Shown here piece after piece: positions 1 to 11,353 of a stretch of 64,000 nt of DNA; position 1 is the stretch's first letter; every line of letters begins with the position of its first letter. This DNA comes from Leuctra nigra. Lineage: Eukaryota; Arthropoda; Insecta; Plecoptera; Leuctridae. The notes beneath the pieces are model-generated. The model had not been told where the DNA came from. It made no database searches and worked only from the letters and a program-made list of their open reading frames with translations. The stretch spans positions 15,501,409 through 15,565,408 of the forward strand of contig OW203765.1 of NCBI GenBank assembly GCA_934045905.1. The letters run 5' to 3'. The translations under genes and the position numbers were made by a program.

Positions 1-720
1 TCAATACAAGTAGCATTCTCTTACAGCTGTGATGTTGTCAGTCACTTCAGTAGGCACACAATCTAGAACAATAGATTGTGTCAATACAAGTAGCATTCCT
101 GTGCAGCTGTGATGTTGTCGGTCACTTCAGTAGCCACACAATCTAGAACAAAAGATTGTGTCAATACAAGTAGCATTCCCGTATAGCTGTGATGTTGTCG
201 GTCACTTCAGTAGCCACACAATCTGGAACAAAAGATTGGGTCAATACAAGTAGCATTCCCGTGCAGCTGTAATGTTGTCAGTCACTTCAGTAGCCACACA
301 ATCTAGAACAATAGATTGTGTCAATACAAGTAGCATTCCCGTGCAGCTGTGATGTTGTCAGTCACTTCAGTAGCCACACAATCTAGAACAATAGATTGTG
401 TCAATACAAGTAGCATTTCCGTGTAGCTGTGATGTTGTCGGTCACTTCAGTAGCCACACAATCTGGAACAATAGATTGTGTCAATACAAGTAGCATTCCC
501 GTATAGCTGTGATGTTGTCGGTCACTTCAGTAGCCACACAATCTAGAACAATAGATTGTGTCAATACAAGTAGCATTCTCTTACAGCTGTGATGTTGTCG
601 GTCACTTCAGTAGCCACACAATCTGGAACAATAGATTGTGTCAATACAAGTAGCATTCCCTTACAGCTGTGATGTTGTCGGTCACTTCAGTAGCCACACA
701 ATCTGGAACAATAGATGGTG
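1..720. repeat. 80-bp satellite, nine tandem copies
   Basis: Nine head-to-tail monomers start at 1, 81, 161, 241, 321, 401, 481, 561 and 641, each exactly 80 bp and differing at a few positions only. Each junction carries an inverted repeat, acacaatct ... agattgtgt, around an 8-nt spacer. The array runs off the left edge of the window. It ends abruptly at 720, where a TIR-element fragment begins. No coding potential seen. Confidence 0.97.
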
Positions 721-723
721 TCA

Positions 724-890
724 GCATGGGCGTTCACAGGGGGGGGGGGGGGGGGGGGGGTCTCAGGTAACTTACACATTTTTGTGGTGTTTTTCGTATA
801 GTTTCATTTTGTAACAAAAAATATTTCAAAAATCATCTTAAATTGTCAAAAAAACAAATATTGCCAAAAATTTTAATTTGTCTAGCTATA
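724..890 (+). mobile_element. fragment of the catgggcgtccacag TIR element
   Basis: It starts with catgggcgttcacag followed by a run of 22 G (739-760). The A/T-rich interior (tagtttcattttgtaac, then a tattgcc block) resembles the better preserved copy at 31997-32355. No matching right terminus was found, so it is probably truncated. The G run may also be poorly assembled. Confidence 0.5.
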
Positions 891-989
891 CATATTCATC
901 CCTTAATTCGTATTCAAGATTTTTAATGGTTAAACGTTGTAGTGTCCCCACCGCTCAATAGTGTGAAGTATGATCTGTACGCCGTGTTT

Positions 990-1433
990 AAGGCCGGTCA
1001 TATATTTTTTCCCGCCAAAAGCGATTTGAAGCTGTTTTCGAGCGAAATACAAAATATAAACGACTATATTTAACAAACGGTTATGAATATCGAAAAAGCA
1101 AGACCAAGGTGACACGTATTGAACCTTTATCTACATTTTCATCGCTTACTGTCATAACTTTGCTCCTACTATGTGGTCAGTATGTGTCGGGCACGAAAAC
1201 ACTATAAGTAAATATACGGAGTGTTGTCGTACCCGACACATACTGATCACATAGTAGGAGCAAAGCTATGACAGTATGCGATAAAAATGTAGATAAAGGT
1301 TTAATACATGTCACCTCGGTCTTGCTTTTTCGATATTCATAACCGTTTGTTAAATATAGGTATTTATACTTTGTATTTTGCTCGAAAACCGATCCAAATC
1401 GCTTTTGGCAGGAACAAATATATGACCGCCCTT
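990..1433. mobile_element. fold-back element, copy 1
   Basis: Two arms of roughly 210 bp are near-perfect reverse complements around a short centre near 1210. Outer ends read aaggccggtcatat and atatgaccgccctt. The same family recurs at 38541-39002, sharing the blocks around aaacggttatgaatat and actttgctcct. No open reading frame of note. Its right end lies 14 bp from a candidate splice donor at 1447. Confidence 0.85.
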
Positions 1434-1447
1434 GCCGCCCAGATCAC

Positions 1448-1727
1448 CTGCTCCTGTTGCTGGCCAAAACTTTGAACTCGACTCTCCCGCTACGGGTTGG
1501 TTTATCTCTGGACACTTATCAATCACTTGGATGGCGATCACTTTGCCGCCGCCCTCCAGCTGAATGACGTCACTGAAGCTGGTCAACGACGTCATGATGC
1601 TGTCGTCATACATGTAGCTGCTGGCGTCGATCTGGAGATGCAGGACGTCGGGACGCCCGGCGTCGCGGTAGGGCGTCTGGATGTAGTCCTTGTCCACGGA
1701 GAACTTCTTGGCGAGAACAGTCTCGAT
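1448..1727 (-). CDS. probable internal exon of an unrecognised gene
   Basis: On the minus strand a pyrimidine-rich acceptor (TTTCTGTATTCAG) precedes an open segment of 280 nt that ends at CAG/GTGATC. Base composition is clearly more G+C-rich than the flanks, with codon-like structure. The peptide begins IETVLAKKFSVDKDYIQ and includes QLEGGGKVIAIQVIDKCPE. I do not recognise the family. Partner exons are not visible: upstream ones (higher coordinates) would have to lie across the 3.1-kb TIR element or the gap, and downstream ones to the left of the window. The plus-strand open frame over the same bases is taken as a shadow. It could also be an exon remnant. Confidence 0.45.
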
Positions 1728-2665
1728 CTGAATACAGAAATGCATTAATAAGCTCTGCTTTATTTTAACTTGTCCAAATTATTATTTTTTTTGTTATCGT
1801 GGACGTTTTTGGATCCATCGAGAAGTAGAGTAATAATTTGTATGTTGTGTAAACCATTCTGATTGACGCTTACAAATTTCAAACATTATAGCCGTAATAG
1901 AATTATAAACAAATTTAAAATTTAAAAATCTAAATAATTTAAAAATAAAACTTGGATTATTGATTTTGCACCAGCATCGTACTTCAATTGCATTATTCTT
2001 CACTTCATTTCCTTCTTGTGATGCCCTCTTTTTAACGTTATGTGCCAAGCTGTTTTATTTATCTTGTATACAATTCTTTCGATGTTTTAATTTATATGTT
2101 TGGAGGCTTATTTTATGTCAAATGCATGCACAAAGTTAAGTGTAGTACTTGAATATACAGTATCTGGGCTAAATGATTTCACGAATCGTTTGGCTAGACC
2201 CTAAGATCTCAATGCTATAAGGTGGGAAGCTGCTAGCATTCTTTTTGGTATTGTTTTTGTACAGTATTAAATTCAAATCTATCAAAAATATATTCGGGGA
2301 GGGGGCACCCGAAGAATATTTGCCATGGGCCCATCAATCTCTAGTTACGCCAATGGTTAGATTTACGTTTTTCAAAACCATCGTTCTAAACAGCGATGAG
2401 CTATCAATATTTATTTTGATATTTGAGCTTTGTACAAGATGTGATTAAATATTACAAAGATGTGCTCTCTGTTTCGAAGATTTGTTTCAATTTAAGTGTA
2501 TAAGGATCCAATCCAGCGGATAGGAGAAGGAGGGATATAGAGCACAAGAAGTCCTTATGATAATCGTGTTTTATTGTCGAACTCGGTCGCCGTAGCTGAC
2601 CTACACCAAACGTCCGCACACAAGCGAGCTCCGAAGATAACTGCCGCTAAAACTACCTGTCTTCT
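1728..2665. other. A/T-rich non-coding stretch
   Basis: I see no splice-framed open reading frame here. A short G-rich patch at 2295-2345 (gaggggg, then cccatcaatctctagttacg) looks like a transposon end but lacks a partner. Short open frames in the stretch have no coding character. Confidence 0.5.
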
Positions 2666-3061
2666 CTATGCTACTCTGGGAACCCTGGCGTCAGAACCTA
2701 CCCTCTGAGGAGTGGTCTGAACAAAGACATTCTTACTCCGCCGAGGAATCTCAAGGCTGGTCAAAAGCAAGGGGCTAGAAACTATAATGTCACCCCTCCA
2801 GCGGCGGATGTACNNNNNNNNNNNNNNNNNNNNNNNNNNNNNNNNNNNNNNNNNNNNNNNNNNNNNNNNNNNNNNNNNNNNNNNNNNNNNNNNNNNNNNN
2901 NNNNNNNNNNNNNNNNNNNNNNNNNNNNNNNNNNNNNNNNNNNNNNNNNNNNNNNNNNNNNNNNNNNNNNNNNNNNNNNNNNNNNNNNNNNNNNNNNNNN
3001 NNNNNNNNNNNNNCTGCTTACCAATGCGGGCAAGAAGCTCCTCTCCCATCCTCTCCAACAA
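2666..3061 (-). CDS. possible coding fragment broken by the assembly gap
   Basis: On the minus strand, right of the gap, an open segment (FTLLERMGEELLARIG) ends at a good donor-like GTAAGC. Left of the gap another open segment (PLLLTSLEIPRRSKNVFVQ) runs to a stop at 2666-2668 and is followed by an AATAAA at about 2565. The two pieces may belong to one gene or to a transposon product, and the gap prevents a decision. No family recognised. Confidence 0.22.
   Translation of the reverse strand: MLERMGEELLARIGKQXXXXXXXXXXXXXXXXXXXXXXXXXXXXXXXXXXXXXXXXXXXXXXXXXXXXXXXXXXXXXXXXXXXYIRRWRGDIIVSSPLLLTSLEIPRRSKNVFVQTTPQRVGSDARVPRVA
2814..3013. other. assembly gap, 200 N
   Basis: Exactly 200 undetermined bases. 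The round number suggests a default gap length rather than a measured one. It sits about 90 bp left of the GC-rich palindromic end of the 4.7-kb TIR element. Confidence 0.99.
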
Positions 3062-3104
3062 TGTAAATTGTTTAAATTCGATAAAACTCCCTATACGGGC
3101 ACTA

Positions 3105-6100
3105 CCCTACAAACACTGGGAGGTCCCTGGACGCGTCCTAGGCCGTCCCAGATGGGCGTACGGGCCTGCCCAGGGACCTCCCGTCTTATGGGTGATTAGC
3201 ATGGAGTGAGACTCCCGGGGCCTGCCACTGGGAATAAGCCCGGGCGGCGGCCTGGGCCGTCCCATGACGCCCGCGCGGGAGGTATGGGCCGTCCCTGGAC
3301 CCTCCCGGGCGGCCCGCGCGGGAGGCATAGGCCGGCCCTGGCCCCCGCCCGGGCGGCCCGCGCGGGAGCAGCTGCTCGCTTTGTAGCCCCCTCCCCCTAC
3401 GCACATTCCATAACGGTCACGTGCTAGCTTGCTAGGTACACTCTCATTCAAAATGCAGTACCTACAAAACGTGCCTCTGATCCAGACACGTGCATATAGG
3501 CACTAATTTTGAATGCGAATGTACCTGGAAAAAATACGTTTCATTAAGACATAATTAATTGCAAACGTGAGTGACACGAGAAACGGGATTTTTTCACAAT
3601 TTCGGAGAGTGGGCGTTGCCATACGAAAAAAATAATCCAGGTATTTTCTTCCAGGGTCAATGTATTAGTTCACAGTTCACGGAATATTTCACAACAGTTG
3701 TAATTTGTTATGTCAACTAGAAGAACAGTAGGTACCTACTCACACATTAGAAATGCATTTAAATGGTCAAATATTAATAAAAAAAAAATAGCCGGTACCT
3801 ATATTATAAAGTTAATCAGTGGTTATTGGAAGTCATTTTATCTCGCCATGTTTCCCTATTGTTTGAAAGCTGTTCCACTGACCTGACACATTACCTAAGG
3901 TACCTCCTACTGTTTTTATTTTTAACGCATTTTTATTTGGAGGAAATATTTTGGGATCATTTGAAATCCTCAACTTGACTGTCACATAATGGGGAAGTCT
4001 CGTGAAATTCAGATTTCAGAATAATAGACCCTTATTTTATGAAAGTTGATTATGTTGCTGAACACAGATGTGATTTTATTTTTGCTGTGGGATGAATAGT
4101 TTTCAAGGAATGAATTTACAAAGTTTGATTACTTTTAACAGGAAAATTTACAGAAAATTGACAGATGATCCACAATGGTAACACATTAGTGTAAGTGGAT
4201 TCTTGTAATACGTCGTTTTTCCCGCCAAAAGTCCCATTATAATTGAATTTCATTTGCATGAATTAATTTTTAACATTTCGCGGGTGACAAATGTCAGTAA
4301 TTATTTGCGTTGATATTTAAAAACTTACTGGAACAAAATTTCTAGAGACTTAAGTATTACCTACCTTATTCATAAAAAAATGAAGAAGGATAAAAAGATC
4401 CATAATTTTTGTTTATGAATCAGTTGTTGGATTTTGAAATTAGCAATTATTTTTTGATAATCTCTTACAGGACGATTGAATCGTTTCAATAATAATTTTT
4501 TCACATACTCTTCCCTACTTACTTAGGTACTATATTGTTTTGATAAATTACAAAAAATAAAATGCTACACATAGGAGATTCCACTGCAATTGAATTTTAG
4601 GAATAATAAAGAGCAGGAAAACACACGAAAATTAAAAAAAAAAACAGTTTCATATAATATAAACGTATATTATTGTAAAAGATTATACTACCACATCACT
4701 TAAAATTTTTAAATGTCCTTCAACCTTCACACGTCACATAGTATCAAAACATTCTGAGGTAGGTACTACCTGGCAGTGAGTCTGGCACGCTGTCTCTTTA
4801 TCGACAAGACACAATTCGGATTTTACTTCACTCACGGATATGTTGGCACAATTTTTCATCTTCAGTTTTTCAAGAAAATGAATGCTATTGAATACGTATT
4901 TCTTTCATCTGAAAAAATAAAATTGCAAAGTATTTAGGTAATGTACCTTGTACTAATAATGTTCGCAAGATATTTGCAATTATTTATTATTGTAGGTACA
5001 GATTCTAACCTAAACAAGATTTATACAAGATCTTGAAAAGTTTAGCAAGATCATGCAGCGTATTGTTAGAAGTGATTTTTATTTTTTGTGTAAATTTTTA
5101 TTCGGTTAGACCAATGAAAGTCCAACATTTACAAGATCTTGTTATCAGTAAGATCTTGTTAAATTTGTCAATATTTAACACTATTATTATGCTATGCTCA
5201 AAAGAATTTTCCGATTTAATGGCCAGATACTGGATTCCATCCATAAATTATTAGCACACGGTCTTGTGGTGTCGAGGACTGACATCCGCAATCTACGTGG
5301 ATGCAACTTCTTTTGAGCATGAGGCTGCCTAGCAAATAGTTTCTACCTACTACACAAGAACTATTTATGTAAATAACTGCAATAGCAGATAGCTGCAAAT
5401 AACAGTCTTTACAAAAATTTTAAAAATTGAATTTTTGGCACAGAGTGATCCCTAAAAAAAAGAAAGATAGATTCAATGAAGAATTTGTAAATTGATAGGA
5501 TAAACTTCTTGGCAATGAATAATACAAAAATCACTTTTGTGTTGTGTGACCTGCCACAATAATCACTTGAGGTACAATTATTACCATTAGGTACACTATT
5601 TATTTAAAACCCCAATAAAAATTTGAAACATTCTATATTGCATAAATGTGATTTATAGGTAAGGTTAGAGGAAATACTACACATATAAAATACTAAAATG
5701 TGGCTTACCATCAGAGAGTTCTGAATCATTACATCTGTAGGGTAGGTAACATTTAATCCATTAACTCGATGAAGTCCCAAGTCCTGTGCATCTTCAGAAT
5801 TCTCGCTAATTTGCCAAGAAGTAAATTTACTTTTTAATTGAAGTAGGTAGGCAATTAAATCGACTCTAGAATAAGAGCAGGGCAAGTTCACGGTGAATCT
5901 GTAGAACCTACAAAAAGTAAGGTGAAAGTTAGCAACTCAAATTAATTTCCTCTCAGCCATTCCGTGTTACGGGTGTACGGGTGTAAGATGCTATGTTCAG
6001 CATCTTATTCATCAAAATAAAAATAGTTCTAGGATCATTGTGCAGCCTTCTAAATTTTTTATGTAATTTACATGGTTCGACACGAAATTTAAATTTAAAT

Positions 6101-7786
6101 GCGGTCCCACAATTTTACTGATAACAAAATAACTATTCAAACTTAAAAAAAAACTGATTACATATTTGGAATCAGCAAGAAAATACCATGAATTTAATAT
6201 AAAAACATGCTGATTTATTTACATTTAATAATTCAGCAGTCATATGTATTATGTGGCATATGTCTGCATTCGCATGGAATGGCTGCTCTCTTACCACCGC
6301 CGCGGCGCGTTAGAGGAAATTCAAAAGGTGCGGTTTATTTTTTTGGATGACAACATTCAATCTCAAAATTTTTACTACGTATTTGAATGAAGCGGGACCA
6401 CCATTCAATGTATGTACCTATCTACTACCTCCGACAAGAATGTAATTTCCATGCAACATAATTTTTACTTTCGGATCACAGCAAAAATGTTTGTTATTGG
6501 CCTTGTAAGGTACCTACATAAACAAAAATAATTGATGTATATCTACAATCCTTGATAAAGTTAAATAATTAAAAATAATGAAAATATTTACCACTCTGCT
6601 CGGTTCGGTTCTTAATGTTTCGGCTCGGTTTGACGATACAGCTTGGTTCGCTCGCAGGACGAATACGCGCTTTGTTTCTGGAGTTCAATATCTTAATAGC
6701 CTATTTTCTTCCAGAGTAGATTCACCTTTAACAAGTAACATTATTAAAACTGCAGTAGGTACCTTGGTAGGTATGTGGGATGGTTATTGGTTAATGTAGA
6801 GGTGAAAATATTCCCAAAATAGGCGGAGGTACGTACTAGGTACCTACAGGTAGGGTTTCCTACTGACTACTACCACTGATATGTATAGACTACCACGCCA
6901 AGCAAACTGTTTACCTACTTTATTTATTTTATAAATACCTAAACTACCTAGTTGGAAATTTTACTTTGCATAAATTGCTACATTTCAAAAATTTACATGT
7001 GAGGTTAATGGTTACTGAACATTGGTCACACTACCTATTGGTTTATTAGTATCCCCAGCATACAAAACTAAAGTAACAACGATTAATGCCTGGATACTTA
7101 TGTAGTTTTACCTTCAATGGGTTGTATGGCTCTGTGATGAAAATCCAAACAAAAGAGGCACAACAAAACTGTAATTATTTCACGATTTGTGTCACATTAA
7201 ATGGTTTGAACTGAGACAAACTATTCAGCAGTGAACACTGCATTCACGGACACAGATAATAATTAAAATCACATTCAAAATCACTCAAAAGGACGTAAAG
7301 TACACACTCATGACACTGTGTAAAATATCAACAAACGTCAAACGCCGCGTTTGAAATGAAGAAGGGAGAACGGAAACAAGTTGATTCACGAAGATGGCCG
7401 ACTGCCGAGTTCATAAAAGAAACTTTACTAATAACGTTTAAAATGGTATGAATACTTTGCTTTGGAAATGTAAACATATTTATTCTTAAATCAATATATC
7501 CATGTGAAATGTAGATGTAATTATTATAGAAATGAAGTTATAAATATGAAAAAAATAAGTCATTAGAGCAGCTCAAATTCAAACAGTCGTAGCGCCCGAG
7601 AGGGCCGTCCCTAGCCATTCCCGGGCGGGACCAAGACGGGACATTCCTAGAAATTTTACAGCCAGATAAAACGGATCGGTTGGGCTCCGTTGGGCAGGCC
7701 CAGGGCATGCCCTAGTAGTTCCCGCCCGGGACGTCCCACTTGGGCGCTAGATGGGCAGAAGCCCGGGCCGCCCAGTGTTTGTAGGG
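3105..7786 (+). mobile_element. 4.7-kb TIR element, copy A
   Basis: It is bounded by perfect 16-bp inverted termini CCCTACAAACACTGGG / CCCAGTGTTTGTAGGG. About 300 bp of GC-rich, self-palindromic subterminal repeats (units around cccgcgcggg and cccgggcg) follow the left end, with a smaller GC block inside the right end. The interior is A/T-rich with no long transposase frame. A near-identical copy lies inverted at 15823-20515. Flanking dinucleotides are TA on both sides here, but AG on both sides of copy B, so the target duplication is unsure (2 bp at most). The superfamily is not identified; it is either non-autonomous or its gene is spliced and decayed. Confidence 0.85.
5365..5898 (-). CDS. 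spliced exon pair inside TIR element copy A
   Basis: This is the counterpart of 17724-18257 in copy B. Exon a (5709-5898) runs from a CAG acceptor to a GTAAGC donor. Exon b starts at 5451 after a T-rich acceptor and ends at a stop near 5365. Splicing keeps the frame open (about 90 residues; recognisable stretches SRVDLIAYLLQLKSKFTSW and DLGLHRVNGLNVTYPTD). Product not recognised. It may be a transposase remnant or a captured host gene fragment. Confidence 0.4.
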
Positions 7787-8630
7787 TAAATTGAAGGATT
7801 GATTGAATCAGTTCGTGCATTTTAGAGCCCCCGAATCAATTTTAAACTGTTTAAATTACACAAAATGACCCTGTGGGACTACAATCGTTTCTATAGAGTT
7901 CTATAGAGATCTTTTCCATTCTGCGGTGTCGCTGCGTGGTAGATAATCTTAGAACTAAGTGGTCTTGTTCGCTGTCAGTCCGATAGGGGTCAGTGTTTCG
8001 TCTCGCGCTACGCATGTAGCCACCACGCATAGCTTCGGTGTCATATTGGCTGCCTGACCACATAATCATAATCACAATAAAAGTCATCATAATAATATGC
8101 ATTACATTTATTTATTTTTAAGTGGCAGGGAAATTACTTCAAAAGACATACAATTTCCATTTGGCAACTGACTATTATTATCAGTAGTAGGAACAAGGAG
8201 TTGGAAATAATTAATTATGTATTATCATGATATACAGTTACGTACCCAATTAAATATTCCCAACTATAGGCAATTACTTGATGTATAATTTTAGTAGAAT
8301 TTAAAGTCGCACTATTCTGCAACTAGTCTAATGGTGGTGGATGAATGATATTTAAGATAATAGGAAATGATGTAGAGAACAAGGCAAGGAAGGATGTGGG
8401 AATCAGGTTGTCGTGGCCTATTGGTACGGTACCTTTCCAATATTTGGCTCTAACTGAATATCATAAGTAACATAAAACTAACACAATCATCACAAACACT
8501 CGACAAACAGAAACTTCTGTCGTGAAGGACAGCCTTGGGAAACAGAGTCATGACCCTCGGAATATGACCCAGTGAGTTGCAGCCTGATCCAACTTGTTCA
8601 AATTTCAGCCGCCATTTTGTTAACAGGAAG
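7787..8630. other. non-coding stretch between repeats
   Basis: A short segment at 7810-7850 (cgtgcattttagagcccc) matches, in reverse, the interior of the hAT element near 25830-25860, so at least part is repeat-derived. The 83-residue minus-strand open frame at 7851-8102 shows no domain or splice context. Nothing else supportable. Confidence 0.5.
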
Positions 8631-9360
8631 TGGTGCCATATCTCGAAAATGACTGGACCGATTGGAACGACGCTTTCGCTTTTCTGGATGTAATATATTG
8701 CAAGAATTATTTAGTACCAAACGCAAATTTTCTTAGTAACCAAATCGGAAATGGCAAATTTTTTTTAAAGTCATTAGTCATTGTTGCTTCGATATGTGTT
8801 ACAAGTTGTGAGAATAATATAAAAAAAGGAGTGATATCCCCATAAAAAACACTCAGTAGTGATATCAAAAAAGGGCCAAGTCAAAACTTAATTTTAAAAC
8901 CCAAAAAATACATGGCGCATCGTGTATATAAATTGCAAAGAGGCGTGCCAAAAATCAAATGTAGCTAAATATATTATATCTATAATGCCCTTAAAAACGA
9001 TGCGCTAAGTATATTATGTTTTTAAAATTAAGTTTTGACTTGGCCCATTTTTTGATCACTACTTTTCAGTGCTGAATTTTTAGATTCCTTCTATTTTTTT
9101 GTAGCTGAAGAGACTTTGCAGATATTTTAACACGGCGTGTTTTTTTTATGGGGATATCTCTCATTTTTTTAGATTATTCTAACAACGTGTAACAAATATC
9201 GGAGAAGCAATTACTAATTCCTTTAAAAAAAATATGCCATTTCCGATTTGGTCACTAAGAAAAGTTGCGTTTGGTACTAAATAATGCTATTAATGATATT
9301 ACATGAAGAAAAGCGTAAGCTTCATGCCAACGGTTCAGCCGCTTTCGATATATGGCATCA
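8631..9360. mobile_element. fold-back composite, copy 1
   Basis: Outer arms (tggtgccatatctcgaaa ... tatatggcatca) pair across the whole element. An inner fold-back core at 8838-9153 begins ccccataaaaaacact and ends gtgttttttttatgggg. It belongs to the same family as 33332-34427, 52477-52870, 54618-55001 and 58135-58516. The left inner arm is shortened here. The sequence just left (cagccgccattttgttaacaggaagtgg) is a degraded form of the GGCGG/CTTCCGG module seen in the other copies. Confidence 0.8.
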
Positions 9361-11353
9361 CAATCATACAAAACTTAACTGAATGAGAAAAAAAAATTGG
9401 AACCACAAATACCAATTCCAAGCTATTTTTAGTTGTTTGTTGACATTGGGTTGCTTGGTCACGGCTAATCCTTTACTATAATACGCTTAAAAGAGAAGAA
9501 CGTCGTCTTCGTAGCAACGTGGCTGAAAATTTGGTTCTTTATACAAATCTTGAATTTTCCACCGATCGTGTTGAAACTCGCCAGTAATGTACATAATTAC
9601 GTGACTTGATTTATAGTAACACTTTCACGACATTCTGTTCAGTATTTATCGAGTTATTCGTGAAAAACACCGCTTTTTCTGGTGTCTTAATTTTAAACGT
9701 CAATTTCAATTGTGCGGTGAAAATGAATTTTAGTAGGCAGTGCAACTAATTTTCACAAATCGACCAGAACAATATTTGGCCATGATATCCGGAGCTCGGA
9801 AGTTGCGTTACGATTAGCGTCTATAGACAACGAGAAATTTAGCACAATTTTCAACGAAACTTGACTTTTCCTGTACATAATTTCAAGCGAACTGCCCAGC
9901 AAAAAGATTCGTTTGAATCCGATAAGTATTTAGAGAGATATTAAATAGAAACCAAATTGTCATTGAAAAAGTCACATTCTAAACTTTCGAACTGTAGTAG
10001 GCCGTGCATCCATTTGGCAGTGAAGAAAATAATGGAATTTCCACTGGAGACCTTGACTAGAATCACGGCAAACCAACATTTCATGTGAATAAATGCTGAC
10101 TTTTTTGGGGTGGGTTATGTGGGGGGGGGGGGGCACAGGGAACATTTCTGTCCAGGGTGTATTTTATTGTTACCTTTTGATATTGAACCTTATTTCCAAT
10201 ATTACGGCTCTCATTTGATATGAATAAACAAATATCAAGCAAGCAAGAATATACATTTTGTGCTGACTTCACAACTTAGCATTTTATCAAAAGATTTTAG
10301 ATAGTACACCTACATAATATTGTATTGTTCATTGATGTTTTCATGTGTGCAGAGAATATGCGAACGATTAAATAATCAGGATAAGTTAGGTATAAAGTGG
10401 AAACATGCATAACATTTTATATAGTAAATTTCGTAATTTTTTAAGATTACATAAAAAGTGACGAACTTCGATTAAATCTCGATACCACTTTTCGTTCATC
10501 ATAATTGCATATCAAATCATATTCCATTTTATTATCAATCACGCCTATTTGTTTTAATTCAGTCTCAAATATATATTCTTATTTTGGACCCCCCCCCCCC
10601 CCCCCCCCCCCCCCCCCGAGATGGACAAGGCCAGTCGGTTGCGGAGAAGAATACCCCTAGACTATGATGTTACATCCCTGACATGATAATTAAATTGGAA
10701 ACAGGATTCGATTAAATAAAATTTTGGAACCTGAATTACATCATCATGTTGGATACAGTTTATTCTGTTGTGTTTCAAATATTATAAAAATCATTTTAAT
10801 TCTATATACCATGCAACTGTAGTTTTTGTTTTTATTCTTCATTGAGTCGTATCTGTTCATATTTTTTTATCATGCTTAAAATGTTTTAATAATATTGAGT
10901 TATTCACGATATATTTAAATATTTTCAAAATAGTTTCACATGTTTTCTTTGTTTCTAATTTACGTATGTACACTACAGATGTGCATTGGGGTTAGTGTGG
11001 GATTATAGTAAACCTTCCACAGATATAACTATAAATAAGCCTTGATTTGCATTTATGATCGGTCATTCCGTGAGGTGAAAAACATTGTCACGAGAGACAA
11101 TTCTTTGCCAGCATATCAGAGTAGTTTTAATTTAATGGTGGTCCATCTTCTGTTATGCATTGCCTTGCCCAGAAAGAGAGCTTATTGGGTCATGTATTAC
11201 TTGGCGGGGCTCTCTAGTAAGATATAAAACAAATTGAAGATCATCTCGTGCGAATTTTTCCGATTTCTTCCGGTAAAGTAGCGCTGGGGTTATCCATACT
11301 AGTTTTGCCAATAAAGTGCAGGAATTTTTTGCTAAGAATACTCGTTATTCCAG
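9361..11353. other. non-coding stretch upstream of the broken lectin copy
   Basis: A/T-rich. It contains a G run at 10120-10133 and a 29-base C run at 10589-10617, both places where assembly may be weak. I looked here for lectin exons 1 and 2 matching the other copies and found none. Confidence 0.55.

Noticed and set aside
1..720. CRISPR array
   Set aside because: The repeats are contiguous 80-bp monomers with no unique spacers, in a eukaryotic sequence.
1497..1748. Plus-strand 83-residue frame
   Set aside because: It is the antisense of the minus-strand exon 1448-1727, which has matching acceptor and donor sites; the plus frame has none.
3107..3451. GC-rich open frames (up to 114 residues) on both strands, repeated at 20169-20513
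   Set aside because: They lie in the palindromic GC-rich subterminal repeats of the TIR element, are open in several frames at once, and encode Gly/Pro/Arg-rich low-complexity peptides.
6578..6799. 73-residue frame conserved in both TIR-element copies (also 16833-17054)
   Set aside because: Conservation merely reflects recent duplication of the element; no domain, no splice context and A/T-driven composition.
7851..8102. 83-residue minus-strand frame
   Set aside because: No recognisable domain or splice sites; flanking sequence is repeat-derived.
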